Shown piece by piece: positions 57,806 to 63,429 of a DNA stretch of 64,000 bases. Positions within the stretch are counted from its first letter, which is position 1, and every line of letters starts with the position of its first letter. The notes under the pieces are model-generated. The model worked only from the letters and a program-made list of their open reading frames with translations. It searched no databases and was not told the origin of the DNA. Origin of the DNA: a virus; IMG/VR virus record IMGVR_UViG_3300034374_009254, positions 37,259-101,258 of that record; one strand, written 5' to 3'. Made by a program: the position numbers and the translations under genes.

Positions 57806-57930
57806 TGTGGGGATTTGTTGTAGTTCTTGCATTATGGATGACATACGTCGAAACTGAAATGCCAAACAGAGTGCACGAATGTGAATTTGATAACTCTTGC
57901 GGATTGCAAGAAGAAGAGGAAGCAGCATAA
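57805..57930 (+). CDS. Tiny membrane-anchored acidic protein
   Basis: A 41-residue protein: one N-terminal membrane helix (MWGFVVVLALWMTYVETEMP), two cysteines (CEFDNSC) and a Glu-rich tail. It is joined to the preceding gene by TAATG and to the next by TAATG. The tight coupling supports coding. Function unknown. Confidence 0.55.
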   Translation: MWGFVVVLALWMTYVETEMPNRVHECEFDNSCGLQEEEEAA

Positions 57931-58019
57931 TGAGTAGAGAAGAACAAGACGCAGTGTACAATTTTGTAGGATTTTGTTCAGCTTGTGCGATATTATTATT
58001 TATTATAATAAGTGCGTAG
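57930..58019 (+). CDS. Tiny membrane peptide
   Basis: A 29-residue peptide (MSREEQDAVYNFVGFCSACA, then ILLFIIISA): a polar head and one membrane helix. The ATG overlaps the previous stop. The stop region contains the TAGGAG ribosome site of the next gene. Function unknown. Confidence 0.5.
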   Translation: MSREEQDAVYNFVGFCSACAILLFIIISA

Positions 58020-58029
58020 GAGTTACAAA

Positions 58030-58239
58030 ATGCACATGATTCAAGAAGTATTAAGTCCCGGGAGATACAAGTATAAAGTGTACAATGCTCGGGGCGCGCT
58101 TTTGTTTGTAGGAGAAAGTGCTAGTATTGCACAAAGTATCTATCAACAAGGCAAAGCAAAGGAATTGGAGGCAGAAAAAAATGCTAGATTATCAAGAAAT
58201 GATCGCAGTAACAGATCGAGCGACATCAGTGAAGGTTAA
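58030..58239 (+). CDS. Small hypothetical protein
   Basis: A 69-residue protein from the ATG at 58030 (MHMIQEVLSPGRYKYKVYNA), chosen because TAGGAG lies 8 bases before it. The first half is beta-like (ARGALLFVGESASIAQSIYQ); the second is charged and helical. It overlaps the next gene by 59 bases. Unrecognised. Confidence 0.6.
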   Translation: MHMIQEVLSPGRYKYKVYNARGALLFVGESASIAQSIYQQGKAKELEAEKNARLSRNDRSNRSSDISEG

Positions 58240-58396
58240 CCCTGACGGGTCTAGCTATACTTATACTAATATTGAGAGTATCCGTAGCGAGCTATGGCAT
58301 AACTGGGCTCTAAATTACTTAGAGATTGAACAGAACATTGAGTCTATGCGACGCCAGGGCCTGCTTGTAGATTACTCGGAAGGAGCGAATAATTAA
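58181..58396 (+). CDS. Small hypothetical protein
   Basis: A 71-residue protein from the ATG at 58181 (MLDYQEMIAVTDRATSVKVN), with GGAGG about 10 bases before it. Contains SYTYTNIESIRSELWHNWAL and EQNIESMRRQGLLVDYSEG. It overlaps the upstream gene and joins the next by TAATG. No known family. Confidence 0.6.
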   Translation: MLDYQEMIAVTDRATSVKVNPDGSSYTYTNIESIRSELWHNWALNYLEIEQNIESMRRQGLLVDYSEGANN

Positions 58397-58575
58397 TGGA
58401 AATAAAAGAAGTTGAATCAGTAACAGTTCAATTCTGTGCAAACGGATGCGTGTTAGAGTTTAGCGCAAGAATTGATGGCGAGTGGACTACTAGAAAAGAA
58501 CTTTTTATAGTAGGAGACGAAGCTGATATGTTTGCACGAATTGCACACTTGCAGGTAATACATCGTGGAGCTTAA
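58396..58575 (+). CDS. Small hypothetical protein
   Basis: A 59-residue protein (MEIKEVESVTVQFCANGCVL, EWTTRKELFIVGDEADMFAR). The start is coupled to the previous stop (TAATG). It looks like a small alpha/beta domain with two Cys. It overlaps the next, GTG-started, gene by 11 bases. Confidence 0.55.
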   Translation: MEIKEVESVTVQFCANGCVLEFSARIDGEWTTRKELFIVGDEADMFARIAHLQVIHRGA

Positions 58576-58756
58576 AGATAGTGCGGAAAATGTAGCATTT
58601 CGTATACGCACTTTTTGTATGTACGAAGCTGACGTAGAAAAGTTCGAACCCAAACTTCATATGAACAATGATGGGCTCGTACTGGAGTACAATGAGAAGA
58701 GTACTGGGTATAAAAGATTTGAAAAAATGTGTGGGGTAACGAAAAATAATTCTTGA
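58565..58756 (+). CDS. Small hypothetical protein, GTG start
   Basis: A 63-residue protein beginning at GTG 58565 (MELKDSAENVAFRIRTFCMY, KFEPKLHMNNDGLVLEYNEK). There is no strong ribosome site, so coupling to the previous gene is likely. The 3' end contains the -35 of the large RNA promoter. Not recognised. Confidence 0.55.
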   Translation: MELKDSAENVAFRIRTFCMYEADVEKFEPKLHMNNDGLVLEYNEKSTGYKRFEKMCGVTKNNS

Positions 58757-58782
58757 CATTTTGTGGTCACTTCTTGTATAAT
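58753..58782 (+). promoter_or_regulatory. Promoter of the large noncoding RNA
   Basis: TTGACA (58753-58758), 18 bases, TATAAT (58777-58782), preceded by CGAAAAATAATTC. The predicted start is about 58789. Confidence 0.85.
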
Positions 58783-58788
58783 ATCTTC

Positions 58789-59347
58789 TTAAATGGTGAG
58801 GAATCGCCAAAAGTTTGAGGGAAGTCAGGGACGCCATTAGTGTTGCTACCCACTATGCGATAAGACAGTAAAGATCCCGGTAAAAGTTAACTCGGCCTAT
58901 CCGGAGCCCTCATCATTATCCATCTACAGTTGTTGACCAGTCCACCGACGGGTGAGAGGGCATCTATCTGTAGATCAGCCAGCCTGAAGCTAGAATTCAG
59001 GTAGTGCAAGGGACGCACTCGTTAGTTCCCCGCCCTACGCCGAGGTTGTCTGTCGGTGTACGTTCGGAAGGCGTATAACTTCTGTCCAGTTACCAGTTGG
59101 TGCGATTTGTATTCTGGGGTATCAAAAACAAAAACGCGGTGAAGTTGTAATCTGCAGTACAGCTTCAGGTATGTGAGGAGGGGGTGCATATCACTTTAAC
59201 TATAGGAGGAAGTCCTGTAAGTAGCAAATCGCGATAGAGCGTCGAAAACTCTCATGGCTACTTAAAGGCACTATATAGCCTAGTGGCAGTTCGCGGCTCT
59301 AAACCTAACTGTAAAATCCCTGCATAGAAATATGTGGGGATTTTTTT
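58789..59347 (+). ncRNA. Large structured noncoding RNA (about 560 nt)
   Basis: A gene-free transcription unit with its own promoter and a strong terminator. Visible helices: 58794-58798 with 58805-58809; 58922-58929 with 58968-58975; 58983-58988 with 58996-59001; 59003-59007 with 59015-59019; 59036-59043 with 59053-59060; 59140-59149 with 59158-59167; 59201-59207 with 59213-59219. The 8-bp pairing 59102-59109 with 59225-59232 crosses 59219-59224 with 59258-59263, making a pseudoknot. No ORF of note with a ribosome site. Size and phage context recall the GOLLD and ROOL classes of ornate phage RNAs, but I cannot confirm either. It is not tmRNA. Confidence 0.75.
59315..59347 (+). terminator. 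Terminator of the large noncoding RNA
   Basis: A 12-bp stem (59315-59326 with 59331-59342, two G-U pairs), a GAAA tetraloop and seven T. A stable, well-formed intrinsic terminator. Confidence 0.88.
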
Positions 59348-59367
59348 ATGCCTTCAGAAAATTTTTC

Positions 59368-59396
59368 TTGACATTTTTTGGCAGGTGCGATATAAT
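59368..59396 (+). promoter_or_regulatory. Consensus promoter for the coiled-coil / HTH copy 3 unit
   Basis: TTGACA (59368-59373), 17 bases, TATAAT (59391-59396), preceded by AGAAAATTTTTC. It lies just after the large RNA terminator. Confidence 0.85.
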
Positions 59397-59418
59397 ATGT
59401 GGTTCTGAGGAGAATTTT

Positions 59419-59763
59419 ATGAGTGATAATATTATTGAATTTCCAGTACACCTTACAGCGGGGTCTCAACGAACCAGAAATGAACTGGCAGACATGGGAC
59501 ACAGTCTCGAGCGAGTGTATGAAAGCCTGGAGGAAGCAATGACTGCAATGTCAGAGATGGAAACAGCAATTAAAGAGCTGGAAAATCGTTACAATGAGAA
59601 ATTGCTGGAACTTGCGGAACAGGTGGGAATTGAAAACCTTACAATTGATGATGTAAAGTACGCAACCAATATCGGGGTCGGTACGGGGTCGCGGGAGTTT
59701 ACATTTGAGTTGGAAGACGGAAAGATGTTTAAATTCGTACTAGAGGAAGATCCGAATGAGTAA
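59419..59763 (+). CDS. Coiled-coil hypothetical protein
   Basis: A 114-residue protein from the ATG at 59419 (MSDNIIEFPVHLTAGSQRTR), which has GAGGAGA 6 bases before it. A long coiled coil (ERVYESLEEAMTAMSEMETA) is followed by LAEQVGIENLTIDDVKYATN and a small beta domain. It shares 8 bases with the HTH copy 3 gene, so the two are probably partners. No family recognised. Confidence 0.7.
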   Translation: MSDNIIEFPVHLTAGSQRTRNELADMGHSLERVYESLEEAMTAMSEMETAIKELENRYNEKLLELAEQVGIENLTIDDVKYATNIGVGTGSREFTFELEDGKMFKFVLEEDPNE

Positions 59764-60070
59764 TTATTCAGAAAACGAAGTAAAAGAGATGCTAGAAGTT
59801 TACACTGCAAATCCGTGCAGAGAAAGTGTAAACGAACTGGCAGAAAAAATGGGTCGAAGTGTAAAGTCAATTATAGGAAAGCTCTCGCGTGAGGGAGTTT
59901 ATAGGCGAGAGAAGTACTTGACTAAAACTGGAGAAAACCCTGTCACAAAAGTAGAAATACTAGAAGAAATTGCAGAAAAACTTGATCTAGACGTGACCAA
60001 GTTATCAGGATTGGAGAAGGCTCCTAAGCCAGTTTTAAAATTATTGGCAGAACGTGTTGGATTAAGTTAA
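59756..60070 (+). CDS. Small HTH-type protein (copy 3 of 3)
   Basis: A 104-residue protein (MSNYSENEVKEMLEVYTANP). The core LAEKMGRSVKSIIGKLSREG aligns with copies 1 and 2. The link VYRREKYLTKTGENPVTKVE follows, then a C-terminal helical part (LEKAPKPVLKLLAERVGLS). It overlaps the coiled-coil gene by ATGAGTAA. It is AT-rich, unlike copy 1, so the family has diverged within the genome or came in more than once. Confidence 0.8.
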   Translation: MSNYSENEVKEMLEVYTANPCRESVNELAEKMGRSVKSIIGKLSREGVYRREKYLTKTGENPVTKVEILEEIAEKLDLDVTKLSGLEKAPKPVLKLLAERVGLS

Positions 60071-60477
60071 AATCACGCTCTTATTATTTGCGTTTGGGCA
60101 AAATTGTGTTTGCTTTAGACGGAATTGTAGTAAAGCAGTTTGAATGTTTAGACCCGCTTTAGTTATATTTAATTATCGGGGTCATTAGCGATTAGGTCAG
60201 AATGTAATCCAAATTGAAATTGAATTAGCGGGGATTTCAATAGTCAATATGCAACAACGAGCTAATCTTGTGGTTTTACCACCGGATGCTCCCTTAATTC
60301 CGCATCCGAGGTAATAGCACAAATAACTCTATGCACAATGACTATTTTTTGGTTAGATAGAATAGTGACTGACCTTATTGTCTATCAATTTATGATATAT
60401 TTTACCACACTTTTTGCAAAAACACAACAACTATTTTTCCCAGGTATCGCTTTTCTGGACTGGGATGGAGATCTAAT
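60071..60477 (+). other. Gene-free, hairpin-rich stretch of unknown role
   Basis: No convincing gene on either strand. Visible inverted repeats: ATTGAAAT (60213-60220) with ATTTCAAT (60234-60241); GTGGT-TTT-ACCAC (60270-60282); CGGATGC (60283-60289) with GCATCCG (60302-60308). A CCAG/CTGG hairpin precedes the gene at 60478. It is AT-rich at its right end. It may be a second noncoding RNA, a long leader or an origin; no clear promoter is seen. Confidence 0.5.
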
Positions 60478-60678
60478 ATGTATATACTAAAAGATGAGAA
60501 AAACATACACGGCGTATTCAGTAATGAATCTTACGCTACCCTGGCTTCACGTTTTGTGCAGGCCGAACACGGCCCCGGGCCTTATCCAGAACTACGAATT
60601 GTACACGTTCATCCAGATACAATTCGTAAAGTAGATATTCGTACTCTACTTCGATTTTATGAAAGTGCGGAAAAATAA
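60478..60678 (+). CDS. Small hypothetical protein
   Basis: A 66-residue protein (MYILKDEKNIHGVFSNESYA, ELRIVHVHPDTIRKVDIRTL). GGAG lies 7 bases before the ATG. An alpha/beta look with several His. It ends one base before the next start. Family not recognised. Confidence 0.6.
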   Translation: MYILKDEKNIHGVFSNESYATLASRFVQAEHGPGPYPELRIVHVHPDTIRKVDIRTLLRFYESAEK

Positions 60679-60679
60679 A

Positions 60680-61441
60680 ATGAGAACAGAGATATTAGTA
60701 GATGGACAAGTTCTTTCTATCGAAGATGCCCACGGAACAGTTACAGATGACTTTGGGTATTCGTGGGTTTGTGTAAAAGGAGAGGAAAAAGCTTGGCATT
60801 ATAGAGTTCCTCCTGGAATGAGACATACACAACAAGAGTATGACGAATTTTTAGAACGAGCTCAAATGAGTAAGTGGCATAAAGAAATGCAACAGATGAT
60901 GACAAAGGGTTATCCACACGGAAGGCTTGAGTATTATCGTCCAGAAATTGACAGAAGAGCAGACTTTATGTTAGGAACTAGAGTATGGGAATTTCAGTAC
61001 TCAGATCTAACAGAAGACGTAATTATGGGCAGAACAGAAGATTGGAACAGTTTAGATTTTGATGTTACTTGGGTTTTGCATACAGATTTGTTAAGTCCAA
61101 TTAAGTATCAGCCCCGACTTATGTGGCACGGGGAGTGTATCTCAACTGCAAATTTTCCTACAAAAACTTTATGTAAATGGTTTAAGCCTTTAGAGTTAAA
61201 TGCTGTTGTAATGAGCGTTCAGCCTTTGTTTCAGTGGGGAGGGCACGGAACCGACAGCTATGGTCGTCCAGGCCTACGCATACGAAGTGATGCTAAAGAC
61301 TTTATACCAAAAACCGGAGAAGACGCTTTATATAGGTTTTATAACGCATCTTATAATAAAGAATATAAAAGCTATATTGTTTTAGGAGGTGTAACATTTA
61401 ATTGGGTGCATGCTTTTAAGGCAGAAAGGGGAAGAATGTAG
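60680..61441 (+). CDS. Hypothetical protein
   Basis: About 253 residues from the ATG at 60680 (MRTEILVDGQVLSIEDAHGT), one base after the previous stop; an in-frame ATG at 60659 is possible but overlaps. Rich in Trp and Tyr (DDFGYSWVCVKGEEKAWHYR; TWVLHTDLLSPIKYQPRLMW). No membrane segment or known motif. Its position after the structured stretch gives no functional clue. A promoter follows its stop. Confidence 0.65.
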   Translation: MRTEILVDGQVLSIEDAHGTVTDDFGYSWVCVKGEEKAWHYRVPPGMRHTQQEYDEFLERAQMSKWHKEMQQMMTKGYPHGRLEYYRPEIDRRADFMLGTRVWEFQYSDLTEDVIMGRTEDWNSLDFDVTWVLHTDLLSPIKYQPRLMWHGECISTANFPTKTLCKWFKPLELNAVVMSVQPLFQWGGHGTDSYGRPGLRIRSDAKDFIPKTGEDALYRFYNASYNKEYKSYIVLGGVTFNWVHAFKAERGRM

Positions 61442-61464
61442 TAGTGAGCAAAGAAAAAAAGTTC

Positions 61465-61494
61465 TTGACAAGTTTGGTACCAAAATGTTACAAT
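61465..61494 (+). promoter_or_regulatory. Promoter for the exported protein gene
   Basis: TTGACA (61465-61470), 18 bases, TACAAT (61489-61494), preceded by AAAGAAAAAAAGTTC. Confidence 0.7.
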
Positions 61495-61585
61495 TTTGTT
61501 ACAAAATGATATTTTTCATTTTAAAACTTACTAAATTTGTCGTGAGACAACGGAAATCGTCGTGATGACGAATAGGAGAAAACGT

Positions 61586-61828
61586 ATGAAATATTTTATA
61601 GCAGCACTGTGCCTAGTGTTTGCCGGGGCAGCATACGCAGACAAAGAACAAGCAGTAGTAGTTCGGGATAAGAATAATAATTTTTATGTAGTAGTGTATG
61701 ATTGTGGAACACCAGCAGTAAGAGCATGGCTTCGAGGAGCCGCAGAAGTCGGAGAGATTATTCGTATTCGCGATAAACGAGATCGAACAAGACTCTGTAC
61801 TATTACAGATGTAAAAGAACTAGCATAA
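61586..61828 (+). CDS. Small exported protein
   Basis: An 80-residue protein from the ATG at 61586, chosen because AGGAGAA lies 6 bases before it and a signal peptide starts there: MKYFIAALCLVFAGAAYADK, with likely cleavage after AYA. The mature part is about 62 residues (VVVRDKNNNFYVVVYDCGTP, IIRIRDKRDRTRLCTITDV) with two Cys. A periplasmic role is likely; function unknown. It ends at a bidirectional terminator. Confidence 0.7.
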   Translation: MKYFIAALCLVFAGAAYADKEQAVVVRDKNNNFYVVVYDCGTPAVRAWLRGAAEVGEIIRIRDKRDRTRLCTITDVKELA

Positions 61829-61830
61829 AG

Positions 61831-61854
61831 AAAGGGGCATTGCGCCCCTTTTTT
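61831..61854. terminator. Bidirectional terminator
   Basis: AAAGGGGC-ATTGC-GCCCCTTTTTT serves the plus-strand exported protein gene. Its complement has TTTC after the stem and can serve the converging minus-strand MazG-type gene. Confidence 0.75.
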
Positions 61855-62233
61855 AATAGAGTATCTTTTTTAGATCTGGAGCAAAGAAATTTGGTCCTTT
61901 TACAACTTTACCATCAAAGCGTTTGATAGGCTTACCATCTTCTCCTAGCTTGCTCATATTGCTTTCGTGTACTTCTACGAAGCAAGCATCAAGATCAATG
62001 CCAAAAGCATGACCGGCTCCGTAAACCACGTAGAGCAAATCTGTAAGAGCATCAGCAATTTCAATAATGTCTTTCGCACCCATAGCTTCATGTAGCTCCT
62101 CCAATTCTTCTCTGATAAGTTCGTGCCGGAGCGCTCTTGTTTCCGGGTCACGAAGAGTGGGGTTACTGTGTACATCTTGTTCAAACGCGTGCATGAACTC
62201 GGCGACGAGTTCGAAGTTTGTTTTGTTCTGCAA
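61853..62233 (-). CDS. MazG-type nucleotide pyrophosphohydrolase
   Basis: The all-alpha NTP pyrophosphatase pattern is clear: LIREELEELHEAMGAKDIIE and IADALTDLLYVVYGAGHAFG give the EExxE and ExxD metal ligands. The family's C-terminal VHESNMSKLGEDGKPIKRFD also follows. The start is uncertain. I give the TTG at 62233 (QNKTNFELVAEFMHAFEQ..., about 126 residues) because GGGAG lies upstream. The frame is open to an ATG at 62323, but that would lie deep inside the bS21 gene. It probably cleans nucleotide pools or alters alarmone levels. Confidence 0.82.
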   Translation of the reverse strand: MQNKTNFELVAEFMHAFEQDVHSNPTLRDPETRALRHELIREELEELHEAMGAKDIIEIADALTDLLYVVYGAGHAFGIDLDACFVEVHESNMSKLGEDGKPIKRFDGKVVKGPNFFAPDLKKILY

Positions 62234-62399
62234 TTCTTCTTTTCTCCCTTGCTTTAGCTGATAATTTTGCCTTCGATCTTGCAATGGAAGGCTTTTCAAA
62301 ATACTGTTTTTCTTTGTAGTCAAAAAGTTTGTCTGCGTATTTACGTTTAAAAACTTTTAAAGCTGCATTCACATTGTTGTTCCTTACTTTTACGGACAT
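62181..62399 (-). CDS. rpsU: Ribosomal protein bS21 homologue
   Basis: A 72-residue protein with the bS21 pattern throughout: SVKVRNNNVNAALKVFKRKY, KEKQYFEKPSIARSKAKLSA and KAREKRRIAEQNKLRTRRRV. The length equals cellular bS21 (about 70). bS21 sits by the anti-Shine-Dalgarno end of 16S rRNA and is loosely bound, so a phage copy could exchange into host ribosomes. It has no visible Shine-Dalgarno. It lies between a SANT-like gene and the MazG-type gene, overlapping the latter. Confidence 0.92.
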   Translation of the reverse strand: MSVKVRNNNVNAALKVFKRKYADKLFDYKEKQYFEKPSIARSKAKLSAKAREKRRIAEQNKLRTRRRVHARV

Positions 62400-62415
62400 A
62401 AGTTAAGTTTATAGA

Positions 62416-62556
62416 CTACAAAGAGCCTCTTTTTATGAAAAGATCGTATTTCATCTCTAAAAAATCACCAAAATCAGTGGTGATATAGTGAGTTGAAGTA
62501 CGCCACATTTCCTCTAGCTCAACTAGAAAAAACTCTAAAAACTGATCGAAATTCAT
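62416..62556 (-). CDS. Small hypothetical protein upstream of bS21
   Basis: A 46-residue protein (MNFDQFLEFFLVELEEMWRT, THYITTDFGDFLEMKYDLFI). The ATG overlaps the previous stop (ATGA). Acidic and aromatic; probably two helices. It ends 16 bases before the bS21 ATG, so bS21 may be translated by coupling or re-initiation. Family unknown. Confidence 0.6.
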   Translation of the reverse strand: MNFDQFLEFFLVELEEMWRTSTHYITTDFGDFLEMKYDLFIKRGSL

Positions 62557-62735
62557 GCCTCTAGCCTCTTAAAGTACCAACCTCGTTTTTGTAGGTAATG
62601 AGCTTGCGAAGCTATCGCAGTCAGAGTTCGAGATGGCAACAATTCCTGTAGTTTTTCTTTATCTACAGTATAATAATTTTGACGAAGTAATTCTCGTTCT
62701 CGAATACTCCAGGGTTTTCTTTCATATTTTTTCAT
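62553..62735 (-). CDS. Small SANT/Myb-like HTH protein
   Basis: A 60-residue protein. MKKYERKPWSIRERELLRQN then LLPSRTLTAIASQAHYLQKR fits a Myb/SANT-like or homeodomain-type HTH (W..RE...L......L...LP.RT..AI..QA..L). It is probably a DNA-binding regulator of this minus-strand unit. The promoter's TATAAT ends 6 bases before its ATG, so the mRNA should be leaderless. Confidence 0.75.
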   Translation of the reverse strand: MKKYERKPWSIRERELLRQNYYTVDKEKLQELLPSRTLTAIASQAHYLQKRGWYFKRLEA

Positions 62736-62741
62736 CCTAGT

Positions 62742-62770
62742 ATTATAGTGGAAAACTGTAAAAAAGTCAA
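62742..62770 (-). promoter_or_regulatory. Promoter of the bS21 / MazG unit, start site on the ATG
   Basis: Minus strand: TTGACT (62765-62770), 17 bases, TATAAT (62742-62747), preceded by CAAAAAAAGTAC. The predicted +1 is 62735, the A of the ATG. Confidence 0.82.
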
Positions 62771-62801
62771 GTACTTTTTTTGACCACCCCTAAAATACTT
62801 C

Positions 62802-62830
62802 TTGACTTTAACTCCTTTCTCTGGTATAAT
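62802..62830 (+). promoter_or_regulatory. Promoter of the tmRNA-containing operon
   Basis: TTGACT (62802-62807), 17 bases, TATAAT (62825-62830). Divergent from the bS21 promoter, 31 bases away. Confidence 0.82.
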
Positions 62831-62886
62831 TGTTGTCATAATGAGAAGTATACCTAGACAATTTTGTTTGGGCAAAGGAGATCCTC

Positions 62887-63033
62887 TTGATAACTACTAC
62901 TGAATTTGCAATTTTTATTTTTTGCCTTCTTGGGTGTGGAATACACTCTTGGAAGTTAGGAAAATCACAAGGAGTAGAGGCTACCGTCCAGTACATGATT
63001 GATACGGGAGTACTCGAAGTAGAAGATGAATAA
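62887..63033 (+). CDS. Small membrane protein, TTG start
   Basis: A 48-residue protein starting at TTG after AAGGAGATCCTC. The membrane helix EFAIFIFCLLGCGIHSWKLG is followed by KSQGVEATVQYMIDTGVLEV and an acidic end. The pattern of a membrane anchor plus GVEATVQYMIDTGVLEVE recurs in marine phages, role unknown to me. It is the first gene of the tmRNA operon and ends directly before the tmRNA acceptor piece. Confidence 0.65.
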   Translation: MITTTEFAIFIFCLLGCGIHSWKLGKSQGVEATVQYMIDTGVLEVEDE

Positions 63034-63091
63034 TTCGTTGAAGTAATAAACTAACGGTTGGACTCGGGTGCAATTCCCGACAGCTCCACCA
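63034..63091 (+). ncRNA. ssrA: Permuted tmRNA, acceptor (3') piece
   Basis: The segment ends with a T-arm (stem TCGGG 63064-63068 with CCCGA 63076-63080, loop TGCAATT), then CAGCTCC (63081-63087) and ACCA. CAGCTCC pairs with GGGGCTG at 63244-63250, the same acceptor stem as E. coli tmRNA. ATAAACTA (63047-63054) can pair with TAGACTTAT of the coding piece as part of helix P2. It lies upstream of the coding piece, so the gene is circularly permuted. The exact 5' end is unknown. Confidence 0.8.
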
Positions 63092-63104
63092 TAAGGAGTT
63101 TTAT

Positions 63105-63276
63105 AATGCGTATACCAATGAAAGGTGGTGATGAGTTTGATGGACTGTCTCGACGTTCTAAAAGATTTTTTCTTTGGAGAGCCGGAGAAAGAAAGAGCCT
63201 CAAGAGAAAGTACAATAAACGACGCAGAAAGACTTTTTATGATGGGGCTGATACAGACTCGACAGGCGTACAGTAG
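63105..63276 (+). CDS. Small basic protein inside the tmRNA intervening segment
   Basis: A 56-residue protein (MRIPMKGGDEFDGLSRRSKR, WRAGERKSLKRKYNKRRRKT). TAAGGAG lies 7 bases before the ATG. The MKGGDE..DALTR...RPGERK..K..YN.R pattern is one I recall from small proteins of several phages. It starts 14 bases after the tmRNA CCA end and its last 33 bases overlap the 5' end of the tmRNA coding piece. Processing of the tmRNA and translation of this gene therefore compete for the same RNA. Confidence 0.75.
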
Positions 63277-63415
63277 ACTTATGGAGAATTCGTGCGGAAG
63301 CTACGTTAACGCAACAAACTTAATAAATGCCAACGACGACATTTATGCACTTGCTGCCTAATTAAAGGTAAGCGGGGTGGGAGGAGCCTGGCAACAGAAA
63401 TCCTCAAGCTACTCC
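63244..63415 (+). ncRNA. ssrA: Permuted tmRNA, coding (5') piece with tag reading frame
   Basis: It begins GGGGCTGATACAGACTCGAC, matching the tmRNA 5' end (acceptor strand, then the conserved GAnUCGACagG loop). A tag frame starts at about 63311 (GCA) and encodes ATNLINANDDIYALAA then TAA (63359-63361). The end ANDDIYALAA closely resembles the E. coli tag ANDENYALAA. After the stop, 63374-63385 pairs with 63401-63415 (GGGGTGG-GAGGA with TCCTC...CTACTCC), a likely end structure. It tags stalled proteins and frees ribosomes. Confidence 0.85.
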
Positions 63416-63429
63416 AAAGGAGGAGAAAT

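Noticed and set aside
59202-59216. AGGAGGAAGTCC within the large RNA recalls the conserved GAGGAAAGUCC of RNase P RNA.
   Set aside because: It lies near the 3' end rather than the 5' end, forms its own small hairpin, and the other conserved RNase P regions are missing.
58789-59347. A group I intron in place of a free-standing RNA.
   Set aside because: No intron core pairing pattern and no flanking exons of one gene; the unit has its own promoter and terminator.
63034-63091. The tmRNA-like 3' end could be just an attachment site for integration at the host ssrA gene.
   Set aside because: A matching 5' tmRNA piece with a tag frame and complementary acceptor strand lies 152 bases downstream. 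No integrase is seen in this window. A dual role is still possible.
63125-63361. A 78-codon frame that ends in the tag ANDDIYALAA.
   Set aside because: It shares the tag frame only because the precursor is open upstream. It lacks a good ribosome site, and the frame at 63105 has one and a recognisable protein.
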